Assembly: GCA_035293765.1 (NCBI GenBank)
Contig: DATGMF010000060.1
Location: 62,001 to 126,000 of the forward strand
DNA length: 64,000 bases
Direction: 5' to 3'
From: DASRHT01 sp035293765
GTDB taxonomy: Bacteria > Chloroflexota > Ktedonobacteria > Ktedonobacterales > Ktedonobacteraceae
Both the position numbers and the translations under genes were made by a program. The notes beneath the pieces are model-generated. The model saw only the letters and a list, made by a program, of their open reading frames with translations, had not been told where the DNA came from and searched no databases. Of this stretch, positions 1 through 7,982 are shown in pieces (the first letter of the stretch is position 1; each line of letters begins with the position of its first letter).

Positions 1-1650
1 CCTGGTCTTTACCTCATCCATCGTGAAATTGGCATATTCATCAATGCTCATGAAGTGCCGCGTGAGATGTGTACGAATACCATGCAGGTAATCGTTAAAA
101 GCATTGATAGGAGCGCCATAAGCTCCGACCCGTTGCGGGATCTCATCGATGGTCGGCAAGCCCTGATCCTGGCGACAGGCCGTGATAATCTCTTGCAGAT
201 GCAAAACAAACTGCTCGTTGGGATTAGTATTTTCCTGCTTGAGCTGCTCAACGAGATTGAACGAAGCTGTAGTGAGTTGCGGCCATAATAGACCAAAACA
301 CTCTTCGAATGCCTGATCCTCTTTGTGTTCCGCCGCCCTCTCGTCAAGTACTGAGGACATCTGCTCAAGGAGTTGTTCGACCTCCTGGTCAAGCGTGCAA
401 AGCTTCAGACGCCAGCCAGCGATATATTTCTCATCGAGCGCACGCATTTCACGGGCCAGATACTCAAGCACCGGCGTCAGCACCTGCGCGCCTGCGGCAG
501 CTTCGTTGCTACAATCCGCGACGATGCACTCCACTACTTTGATTGGATGGTCGCTATGACCTGAGGCTCCGCTTTCTATCTTGGCCTTGATATCTTCGCA
601 ACGCACCCTATTATCATCGTCCAACGTCGTTTTATGGTTGAGCACCATAAATGACCAGTCTTCTATAGGTATGATTCCGCCCATCGCATTATGCGCCAGA
701 TCGTAAAGCTGAAAATCAACCTCCTGCAATTCACCGCGCATATAAGGCATGAGGACAAAAATCACCACATCCACCTCCTCGCCTAATCCTTGCATCAAAC
801 GCGTATCATCGCCGACACCGGTATCACCCAACCCGGGCATATCAACAAGCGCAATTCTTTCGACATCCTTCTGGCGAAAGTCCGTGGTGACGATAGCCTC
901 TTTTACCGCCATAAATTCGTAGTACTCTTGACTGCCATCCAGCGATTCCTGCGCCACGTAGCGGCGTACCTCTTGAATAGGTACGAGCAAATCAGCCGCG
1001 CCAAGCAGTTTCTCATATACCTGCGCATGCCGCTTATATCGCTCCAGATGCTGATACATAGCCAGCGAGAGCGCATCCTTCTTCGTCGATCTCGGCAAAG
1101 GCTGAGCGATGAAACTTTCTAGACTGCGTGGTTCATCACCGAGACTTAACCGCTGATAGTAGGGAGCTAAGACATCGTGGAGGAATTCCTCTCGCGTATA
1201 AAAGCTGATCAGCCCTCCTTTTTGGGCAGGATCGGTATTGTGCCGGATCACACTGCGCACGCCGGTACAAAAGCGGCGATTCCCGGCTGGAATAACTTCT
1301 GATCCCACGCCGCTCAGCTTCTGTAGCAACGTACTTTTCCCCTGACCGGCACGCCCAACCACTCCAATGTTGAGCGTCTGGCGCGCAAAACGGCGCACCG
1401 GCTTGTCCAGCTCTCGCTCCAGTGCTTCCATCTTTTTTATCAACTGAGGCAGGGGGAGATGCTGGATCAAGCTGAACATTCCCTGGGGACCCTGCCGCTC
1501 GATCTTCCGATATCGTTCCTCTAACACTCTTAAAGCCTGGAGCTGCTGCCGCAAATTATATTGTTTGGCCTGCATCTCTCGCGAGAAAGGCTCACGCTGA
1601 TTGAGAATATCGGTAATTCTCTTTTCTGACATATTCGTATTTGTGTGCAT
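1..1650 (-). CDS. Dynamin-like P-loop GTPase A (partial, runs off the left edge)
   Basis: An open frame starts at the ATG at 1650 behind an AAAGGA ribosome site and reads through position 1, so only the first 550 residues are present. The G1 loop GRAGQGKST lies at residues 99-107, a G3 motif DMPG at 270-273, and a G4-like NHKT at 338-341. About 90 charged helical residues precede the G domain, as in dynamin-like and GBP-like GTPases. It is the fourth and most divergent GTPase of the cluster; the visible part has no hydrophobic paddle like those in the other three. It follows GTPase B after a 177-bp gap that holds a MITE-like element. I infer membrane-associated or oligomerising GTPase activity. 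The C terminus cannot be seen. Confidence 0.85.
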   Translation of the reverse strand, partial: MHTNTNMSEKRITDILNQREPFSREMQAKQYNLRQQLQALRVLEERYRKIERQGPQGMFSLIQHLPLPQLIKKMEALERELDKPVRRFARQTLNIGVVGRAGQGKSTLLQKLSGVGSEVIPAGNRRFCTGVRSVIRHNTDPAQKGGLISFYTREEFLHDVLAPYYQRLSLGDEPRSLESFIAQPLPRSTKKDALSLAMYQHLERYKRHAQVYEKLLGAADLLVPIQEVRRYVAQESLDGSQEYYEFMAVKEAIVTTDFRQKDVERIALVDMPGLGDTGVGDDTRLMQGLGEEVDVVIFVLMPYMRGELQEVDFQLYDLAHNAMGGIIPIEDWSFMVLNHKTTLDDDNRVRCEDIKAKIESGASGHSDHPIKVVECIVADCSNEAAAGAQVLTPVLEYLAREMRALDEKYIAGWRLKLCTLDQEVEQLLEQMSSVLDERAAEHKEDQAFEECFGLLWPQLTTASFNLVEQLKQENTNPNEQFVLHLQEIITACRQDQGLPTIDEIPQRVGAYGAPINAFNDYLHGIRTHLTRHFMSIDEYANFTMDEVKTR

Positions 1651-1676
1651 AAGTTTGTCCTTTCGTCAGGCTCATG

Positions 1677-1804
1677 GCTAACCCGATGTGCAAGTTTCTG
1701 TTGCCGCCTGCGGCGGCGAGCGGAGGAAAGAGCGTGGGGACCCCCCACACCCCGCCAGGGGCTTCGCCCCTGGACCCCAACAACAACTTGCACACAGCGT
1801 TAGC
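1677..1804. mobile_element. MITE-like element 1, imperfect terminal inverted repeats
   Basis: The gap between GTPases B and A is filled by a 128-bp unit with 27-bp inverted ends (1677-1703 and 1778-1804). The ends match at 22 of 27 positions, with GCTAAC outermost and GTGCAAGTT inside. The GC-rich core contains a CCAGGGGC/GCCCCTGG-type hairpin and a GCCGCCTGCGGCGGC palindrome. It has no coding capacity and I see no clear target duplication. The core resembles, in reverse orientation, that of the element at 33761-33904, whose ends are different. Confidence 0.7.
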
Positions 1805-1827
1805 TAAAAAGATTTAGCGTCAGCCGT

Positions 1828-3840
1828 TTATGAAATTGCGATCTGCCCGATGAGTTCACCAAGCGCGTGATCGATTTGATTGAGCTCGTTGTGGGCCTGC
1901 TCAATCTCCGAGAGCTGCTGATCCACTCTGGCCTGCCCAAGCGTCTTCGCCTGGAGGATCGGCTGCACCTGCTCATCGACATTGTGCAGGTTTAACCTGA
2001 GGGCCTGATCGAGCTCTTCTTGAGACTGGGCCATCCTCTGGTCAATGGTCTGGGCGAGTTGCTCCGCCATATCGGCCTGCATGTCCAGCAGCTTTTGTTT
2101 ATATTCCTGACCCACGGCATCTCTGATCTTCTTGTTGATGGCATTCGCTTTGAAAAGACCTCTGATCAGAGAGGCGGCGAGCATGGCCGGGATAATGAGG
2201 GCCGGTCCAAAGATGATCGTTGTGGCAACAGCAACTGCAATCTGCGGGAGAATATTCTTCATCATCTCCTTGTAGCCAAACATGCCGCCCATGATAGCCA
2301 GGGCCGGATCGCCTAACACAATGCCCAGGCCCACCCCAACTGCCGTTGCCCCTATGCGCTCTGTACCGGAAATTTGCTCTGTTTGTGTGCTGTCAACCAC
2401 GATGTCGAGCGTGGAGTGCGCCACAAGGTTTGCCCGCACTTCGTCGAGGCCGACAGCAAAGTGGTGCGTTTTTTCGCGCAGCTCCTGCTCCATAGTGTTC
2501 ATGTGACGTGCAATTGTCGGCTCTAATGTTGCTGTCTGCCACTCTTTGAAGGCAACACTAACCTGATCAACCAGATACTCTACCACTTCCGCCACCACTC
2601 GTTCACGAGCCTTGCCGGAGAAGACTTCGTGCAGCCCCATCGGCTTTTTGACATCATAGGCACTCAACCAGCCTGCCACGTTATTAGCGGCGTTACCGTA
2701 GAAGCGAGATGCGGCCATACTGACCTCGTTGCGCAACCGCATCCGCGCACCCTCCACATAGAAGATGATGTCGCGGCGCTCACGTTCGAGCGTATCCAGC
2801 CCCTGTTTTGCCTGCGCGTAGTTCGCCTGTAGCGTCTCTATATCCGTGTGCAGCATCTTCTGCTGCTCTGCGATAGATATACGAGCCTCATGCATGGCCT
2901 TCTGTAGCCCTCTCGCCGGTCCCATCAGCTTGACGCGCCCCCGTTCGTGGATTAAGAACTGGCGCAATTCATCCTCCAGCAATGGTAGATTCGACTGATT
3001 TACCTGGGACGCATTATGCTGGAGGCGTCCTTGCAGGGCGCCAAGCGCATTGACAAAAAAGATATGCCGCGCTCCATGCTTTGTTAATGGGGCCAGCATG
3101 GAGAGACAGCGTTCTTTGACCCGAATCCGATCTTCCTGCTTGAGAATGACATTGATACGATTACAGACAAAAAACACCGTTTCGTGACCCGCGTCTTTGA
3201 CCGTATCGATGGTATCGCGCTCAGATTTGGAGACCGGGAAGTCACAGGCAATGACAAAAATCACGGCGTCGATGGCTGAGAGGTATTCCAGCGTGATCTT
3301 CTGCCGCTCTATATCCTCGTTCAGACCAGGAGAATCGATGATCTCGATGCCATTGCGACAGAGCTCAAGCGGCCAGAATAATTCAACTTTTTCATAAGGA
3401 TTTTCGTACACGACCGATTGAGCGCCATAGCCCTGCTCTTCATTTTTGATGGTGACATACTGCTCTATCTGATCAACAGGAATATTTTGCGGCGCCTGGG
3501 TCTGACCATTTTTCGCGGGAAGGAAATGTAATACCGCCTCCGGCTTCTCGCCCCACTTTACCTCGTTGATAATCGCTGTGGTGGGTGTGGCATAGCTTGG
3601 CAGGATTTCCTCGCCCAGCAAGCTATTAATAAAGGTGCTTTTGCCACGTTTAAACTCTCCCATCACCAGAATTTTAAAATTATCTGCCGCAGCACGCACT
3701 TCTAATTGATAAACCTTTTCCTGCCACCCCGTCATATTCAGCGTCTGTAATACCCGTTGCAGCCGTTGCGCCAGGGCTATCAGCGCTTTACGTTTTTCTT
3801 GAAAGTCGTTAAGCTGATTTTCTGATGCTGTTTGTGTCAT
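1828..3840 (-). CDS. Dynamin-like GTPase B with membrane paddle
   Basis: This 670-residue protein has the bacterial dynamin layout. The G1 loop GEFKRGKST is at 61-69, a TPTTA switch at about 85-89, and G3 DSPG at 169-172; the G4 region reads CNRIN, a departure from NKxD. Long helical stretches follow, then two hydrophobic segments at about 495-522 and 531-562 that could insert in or bind membrane, and a coiled-coil tail. The start at 3840 is supported by AGGAGG, which overlaps the stop of GTPase C 12 bases upstream, so the two are probably translationally coupled. The family remodels membranes (BDLP, DynA, LeoA); the role here is inferred from context. Confidence 0.88.
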   Translation of the reverse strand: MTQTASENQLNDFQEKRKALIALAQRLQRVLQTLNMTGWQEKVYQLEVRAAADNFKILVMGEFKRGKSTFINSLLGEEILPSYATPTTAIINEVKWGEKPEAVLHFLPAKNGQTQAPQNIPVDQIEQYVTIKNEEQGYGAQSVVYENPYEKVELFWPLELCRNGIEIIDSPGLNEDIERQKITLEYLSAIDAVIFVIACDFPVSKSERDTIDTVKDAGHETVFFVCNRINVILKQEDRIRVKERCLSMLAPLTKHGARHIFFVNALGALQGRLQHNASQVNQSNLPLLEDELRQFLIHERGRVKLMGPARGLQKAMHEARISIAEQQKMLHTDIETLQANYAQAKQGLDTLERERRDIIFYVEGARMRLRNEVSMAASRFYGNAANNVAGWLSAYDVKKPMGLHEVFSGKARERVVAEVVEYLVDQVSVAFKEWQTATLEPTIARHMNTMEQELREKTHHFAVGLDEVRANLVAHSTLDIVVDSTQTEQISGTERIGATAVGVGLGIVLGDPALAIMGGMFGYKEMMKNILPQIAVAVATTIIFGPALIIPAMLAASLIRGLFKANAINKKIRDAVGQEYKQKLLDMQADMAEQLAQTIDQRMAQSQEELDQALRLNLHNVDEQVQPILQAKTLGQARVDQQLSEIEQAHNELNQIDHALGELIGQIAIS

Positions 3841-3852
3841 AGCTGATTCCTC

Positions 3853-5844
3853 CTAACCCTTCTTTTGTGCAATCTGCTGCTGCTTTTTTTGTAATGAGAT
3901 ACGTCTGCGCTCTATTTCCTGCTGATCTGATTGGATAGTGCGTTGCATACTCTGAATGGTTTTCAATTCTGTTTGCTGATGCTGGATCATCGAATCGACA
4001 GTTTCTTTATAATGCCGCATATAGGTATTAAGGCGCTGTTGAAAGACGCGCTGTACCTCCCTTTCGTACTGCTCTAAAATGGTCAGCCCCTGCGCTTCCA
4101 TATTCTGGAATGCTGTTTGCAGCGCCGGACTTACGGCATCCCACATCTTCGTTTTGCGCTCCTGGAGAGATGGGCCAAACAGACCAATCAGCAAGGGGCC
4201 GGCAAATAGCCCGATGAAGGTGCCAATACCCGGCAGAATGGCAGTACCAATAGCCGCACCGACGGCAGCTCCTCCCCAACCCAATCTTCCTACGATGCCG
4301 TCCAACTCATCATTGATTTTATTTGCCGAGTAAGAGATGTTGGACGTGTTGAGCGAGATATCACTATCGAGCTGCTCCATCTGTGTGAATGATACTGTCT
4401 GTGCCAGCGCCTGGAGCTTGTGATATTCCTGAGCAAAGCGTGTATCAAAATCCTGACTCGCCCTGATGGTTGCAAGCTTCAACGTCTCTATCTGCTCCTC
4501 TAATTCTCTCTGGAAAACCCGACCAGCCCGCGCCATCCTCTCTTGAACGGCCTGCTCTACGGTAGATTTGAGATCAGAGGCGCTATCTACGCTGAAAATT
4601 GCATCATGCACTGCCTCTTCAGTATCACTGCTTCGCCTCGCTATAAATGATTCAAGTTCATAGCGAGCATCCGATGCAGCGCGGTCGATCAATGTTTGAT
4701 ATGTGCGCTGCTCCTGTGTCGTAAAGGCGGAGATGTCTTGAATGGTTTCGCGTTGAATGGCCTGTTGACGCGCTTCGTATGCTGCCTGACGCTCTCGTAA
4801 ACGCGCGCCTAGCTCTTCAAACAACACCGCCATGAGCCTGAGCAAACTCTCCGTAATGTTTAATGCACGCTCCTGACGCAGACGATCCCAGATCACCTGC
4901 TCAAGCTGCTCAAAATCGTTGCACCAGTGCTCTTCTCCAGCAGCGACCGGTTGTCGCTGTAAGGTATCCAGGGCGATTTGAGGAGCGGACTCGTAAAGCA
5001 CCACCGGCTGATTGAGCCCCAGCATTTTTGTGAGCCGCGTCTGAATGTTTGCCAGCAAGCGTTTGCGTTCGCGTTCCTGGACCTTATCCATTTGCGTCAC
5101 CACAAACAAACAGCGATGAATATATGGGCGTAGCGATTCCATCAGGAAGGTGGTCAATGTCTGGGATAATGGAACCGGCGCCGGAATAATAATCACTGCG
5201 GCATCGGCCTCGTGCTCCACCACATCACGGGTAACCTGCCTGTGCGCATCGTATTCGGCGTTGATGCCAGGTGTATCAATGATGATGGTTTTGTTGCTAA
5301 GAAAGGCCGTCGGATGGTACAGGGTCACGCTTTCCACATGTGCAGCTACATCATTATTGGCGGTGACTGCCGCAATATATGCGCGAATATCATGATTATG
5401 ATGAGAAAGTTTGGGCGAATATTGCTGTATCTGTCGCCAGAGCTGTTTGCCATCTTGCATATAACGCAACGGACTCTTTTTATGGCGGAAGCACACTTCG
5501 AGATCAACCTGCGAGCCGTAGCAGATGCGCGTTGAGGTTGCAGTGGCAACAATAGCAGAAGTCTGCAATAACTCTTCACGGAGCAGGGCATTGATAAAGG
5601 TACTTTTCCCTGCGTTAAACTCACCAACTACGGCAAGATACATATTAGGATCGCTTTGCCTGCTACGAATGCGTTGTGTCCGTTCGCGCAACTTTGTACG
5701 GGACTGGGACGGCAGATCAGATTTTTGTATCACCTGCTCGGCAAAGCGCAGGTGATCAGTAATATCCGCCCATATTTGTAATGCGTCATCTTGATCTATT
5801 TGATCATCCTGTTTACTACTCTTTTTTTGTATCACGATTATCAT
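3853..5844 (-). CDS. Dynamin-like GTPase C with membrane paddle
   Basis: From the ATG at 5844 this is 663 residues; a GTG at 5835 with better spacing from AGGAAGG is an alternative start. G1 GEFNAGKST is at about 74-82, followed by G3 DTPG and a G4-like TQMD. A Gly/Ala/Ile-rich hydrophobic segment in the last third is a likely membrane-insertion loop, and the C-terminal tail is Gln/Lys-rich coiled coil. It lies 25 bases downstream of GTPase D and 12 bases upstream of GTPase B. The protein is clearly related to B and D but has diverged well beyond a recent duplication. Confidence 0.88.
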   Translation of the reverse strand: MIIVIQKKSSKQDDQIDQDDALQIWADITDHLRFAEQVIQKSDLPSQSRTKLRERTQRIRSRQSDPNMYLAVVGEFNAGKSTFINALLREELLQTSAIVATATSTRICYGSQVDLEVCFRHKKSPLRYMQDGKQLWRQIQQYSPKLSHHNHDIRAYIAAVTANNDVAAHVESVTLYHPTAFLSNKTIIIDTPGINAEYDAHRQVTRDVVEHEADAAVIIIPAPVPLSQTLTTFLMESLRPYIHRCLFVVTQMDKVQERERKRLLANIQTRLTKMLGLNQPVVLYESAPQIALDTLQRQPVAAGEEHWCNDFEQLEQVIWDRLRQERALNITESLLRLMAVLFEELGARLRERQAAYEARQQAIQRETIQDISAFTTQEQRTYQTLIDRAASDARYELESFIARRSSDTEEAVHDAIFSVDSASDLKSTVEQAVQERMARAGRVFQRELEEQIETLKLATIRASQDFDTRFAQEYHKLQALAQTVSFTQMEQLDSDISLNTSNISYSANKINDELDGIVGRLGWGGAAVGAAIGTAILPGIGTFIGLFAGPLLIGLFGPSLQERKTKMWDAVSPALQTAFQNMEAQGLTILEQYEREVQRVFQQRLNTYMRHYKETVDSMIQHQQTELKTIQSMQRTIQSDQQEIERRRISLQKKQQQIAQKKG

Positions 5845-5869
5845 CCACCTTCCTGCATCACTCTTCTTG

Positions 5870-7723
5870 TTAATGCTGTAGTGCGTCCAGAATAGATGCG
5901 CGCAAGAGGGATGCCTGCTCAATCAGCCGCGACCAGGCAAGAGACTCCTGCTGAGTTCCATTTGTCAGCTTTAAAACCTCCTTATGGGTCTCCAGCCACG
6001 CTTGCCGCCCGTCTTCAATCTCTTGAGCAACTTCCTCATAGAGGCCCTGGAGACGCCGCGAGAGCAGGTGGGTATACTCCTGGAGGGTGCTATTCACGCA
6101 GTTGATGACCTCCCTTTTGACTTGATCCCGCTGCTCCTCTATGGCTTGCCTCAGCAGGCGGTCACTGGTGATACTCAGAGCTATCGTAATCGCGCTACCG
6201 ATTGGCCCAACGAGCAAGTAGCCAATAATAACTGCTGCACTGCTGCCAAGTCGTGAAAGGAAGAGGTACTCGTGCTCGTCGGTCAGCGCCAGGTCAGGTA
6301 TCACTGGCAGAGGTTCCGGCACATCTGTCACCGTGGTAACGCTCCTGGTTAAAGCGGTCGTGAATGTTCTGGAAATGTCTCCGTGCAATGTCTCTACATC
6401 CTGAGCCAGGATACGCAGAAAGAAGCTAGAAGATGCCTGGGCGAGCAGCAGTAGCTCACGGTGCAGCAAAAAGGGAAATTGTTGCTCCCACCAGCTCTTG
6501 GGATCGTTGCTCTTGCTCAGATCGCTGACAAGGCGCTGCACAATCTGGTTGCCAGAAACCTGAAGTTGCTGGCAAAATTCCAGGTCAACCTGGAGACGCC
6601 TCTGCTGGAACCTCCGCTTGATTGCGTCCCAATGAGCAGCTTCTGCCTGCATTGCTGTATGCGCTTTTTGGCGTTCCGCTTCTCGCTGAGCCTGACTTAA
6701 AGCTTGCTCGGCTAGCATTTGCTTCCCAACTTCCGTCAGTTGCTTCAGACAATCAGCTAAACGGCCAGCGACCTGCCTGCTGCGCCAGCGTTGGCGGTCG
6801 GAGCGCGCAGCCATGTCTGCTATCCGCTTTTTTATTGCCTCTAAAGGCTCCTTTTCACTTTCGCCAGCACCTACTTCGTGTGCGGGTAGGAGCGGAATGT
6901 CGGGCGAGATGAGTTTCAGGCGCTCGCTGATCGCAGCAAGCACATTGGAGCGTTCTGGAGCAGGAATGGTATCGAGCATGGAAACAACGACTAGCAATTG
7001 CGGGATGTGCCTGCCCAGGATCTCCTGTTCGATAAACAGCTTTTCCGTCAGGCTGAGTGGAACAACGGCGCTGATGAGGATAATGGTAGCATCGCACTGG
7101 CTCAGCACATCCAGAATACGCGCGGTTCTCTGCTCATTGCCGTCGCCCGTCCCCGGCGTATCAATGATTTCTATCCCTATTTCATGTAACCAGGGATGCT
7201 TCAGCGTAACACGAGTGGTTGTCTCTCTCGTACGACTGTTCTCCGCCTCTTTACCGGCTATGAGGTCATGCCACGAGGCAGCTTCCAGCGGGCGTATCTC
7301 CTGGCGTCCATCCGGGAAATTTACGGTGAGATGGTCCTCTTCGCCTGGTACGATGGAAGTAATACTGGCGGTTGTTGGCAAAACGGCGACCGGCAGCAGC
7401 ATACGGTTGAGTAAGCGATTGATCAGTGTGCTTTTGCCGCGACTAAACTCCCCCACAAATGCCAGCCGAAAGCCAGGGATGTTCCAGTGTGCATGCAAAC
7501 GCTGTAGCGCCGCCGTGACCGATTGAACGTGGTAAGCTTCTGCCATATCTGCCACTTGCGCGAACCAGGGTCCAATCATTGTTGACAAGTCATTGGGAAG
7601 TGACCTGGGCAGCAGCCCTATGTTCTGGTCTATTGTTGCTGGAGCTGGAGTGTCGTCGTGTTCGCTCTGTCTGTTCACCGCCACTTCACTGGTAGAGCGT
7701 TTGAAAATATCATCAAACATCAT
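5870..7723 (-). CDS. Dynamin-like GTPase D, first gene of the GTPase operon
   Basis: A 617-residue dynamin-like GTPase. G1 GEFSRGKST lies at 91-99, followed by G3 DTPGTGDG and a G4-like SMLD. One hydrophobic segment lies in the C-terminal third, and helical regions surround it. The start at 7723 has a GAGGGAG ribosome site. It heads the tandem D-C-B-A array. The 259-bp gap before it contains a half-site array also found before the TIR gene and the XRE gene. Four non-identical dynamin-like GTPases in a row are unusual; known systems usually have one to three (DynA/DynB, LeoABC), so hetero-oligomer formation is a reasonable inference. Confidence 0.87.
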   Translation of the reverse strand: MMFDDIFKRSTSEVAVNRQSEHDDTPAPATIDQNIGLLPRSLPNDLSTMIGPWFAQVADMAEAYHVQSVTAALQRLHAHWNIPGFRLAFVGEFSRGKSTLINRLLNRMLLPVAVLPTTASITSIVPGEEDHLTVNFPDGRQEIRPLEAASWHDLIAGKEAENSRTRETTTRVTLKHPWLHEIGIEIIDTPGTGDGNEQRTARILDVLSQCDATIILISAVVPLSLTEKLFIEQEILGRHIPQLLVVVSMLDTIPAPERSNVLAAISERLKLISPDIPLLPAHEVGAGESEKEPLEAIKKRIADMAARSDRQRWRSRQVAGRLADCLKQLTEVGKQMLAEQALSQAQREAERQKAHTAMQAEAAHWDAIKRRFQQRRLQVDLEFCQQLQVSGNQIVQRLVSDLSKSNDPKSWWEQQFPFLLHRELLLLAQASSSFFLRILAQDVETLHGDISRTFTTALTRSVTTVTDVPEPLPVIPDLALTDEHEYLFLSRLGSSAAVIIGYLLVGPIGSAITIALSITSDRLLRQAIEEQRDQVKREVINCVNSTLQEYTHLLSRRLQGLYEEVAQEIEDGRQAWLETHKEVLKLTNGTQQESLAWSRLIEQASLLRASILDALQH

Positions 7724-7832
7724 TGAATTGCTCCCTCTTATGCCATTCAGTCAAAGTATAGTAATAAAAAATGATCGAACTAATTTATAAACGGCAATAC
7801 GCTATATTTTTCTCAAATATTACTCAAAAAAG

Positions 7833-7873
7833 TTGTCAATTTCATTAGCAGGATTTGTCAACGGCATTGACAA
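7833..7873. promoter_or_regulatory. Operator array 1 before the GTPase operon
   Basis: Half-sites TTGTCAAT (7833), TTGTCAAC (7855) and ATTGACAA (7866) lie 110-150 bases upstream of GTPase D. The last two form the perfect inverted repeat TTGTCAA-N5-TTGACAA, and the first two are direct repeats 22 bp apart. The same arrangement recurs near 10586 and 12284. I infer a binding site for the nearby XRE regulator. Confidence 0.6.
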
Positions 7874-7982
7874 GCATATAAGGATAATACAGACCGCATT
7901 TAAATATACACTCAGAATATTTTGATCTATGTGTTTTACACATAGAGTTTTTCTTCCTTTAATAATTTTCTCTTTTCTTTGT

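Noticed and set aside
6813..7526. Plus-strand frame of 237 codons opposite GTPase D
   Set aside because: It is antisense to the P-loop and G3 region of the GTPase; the Ser-rich translation has no domain.
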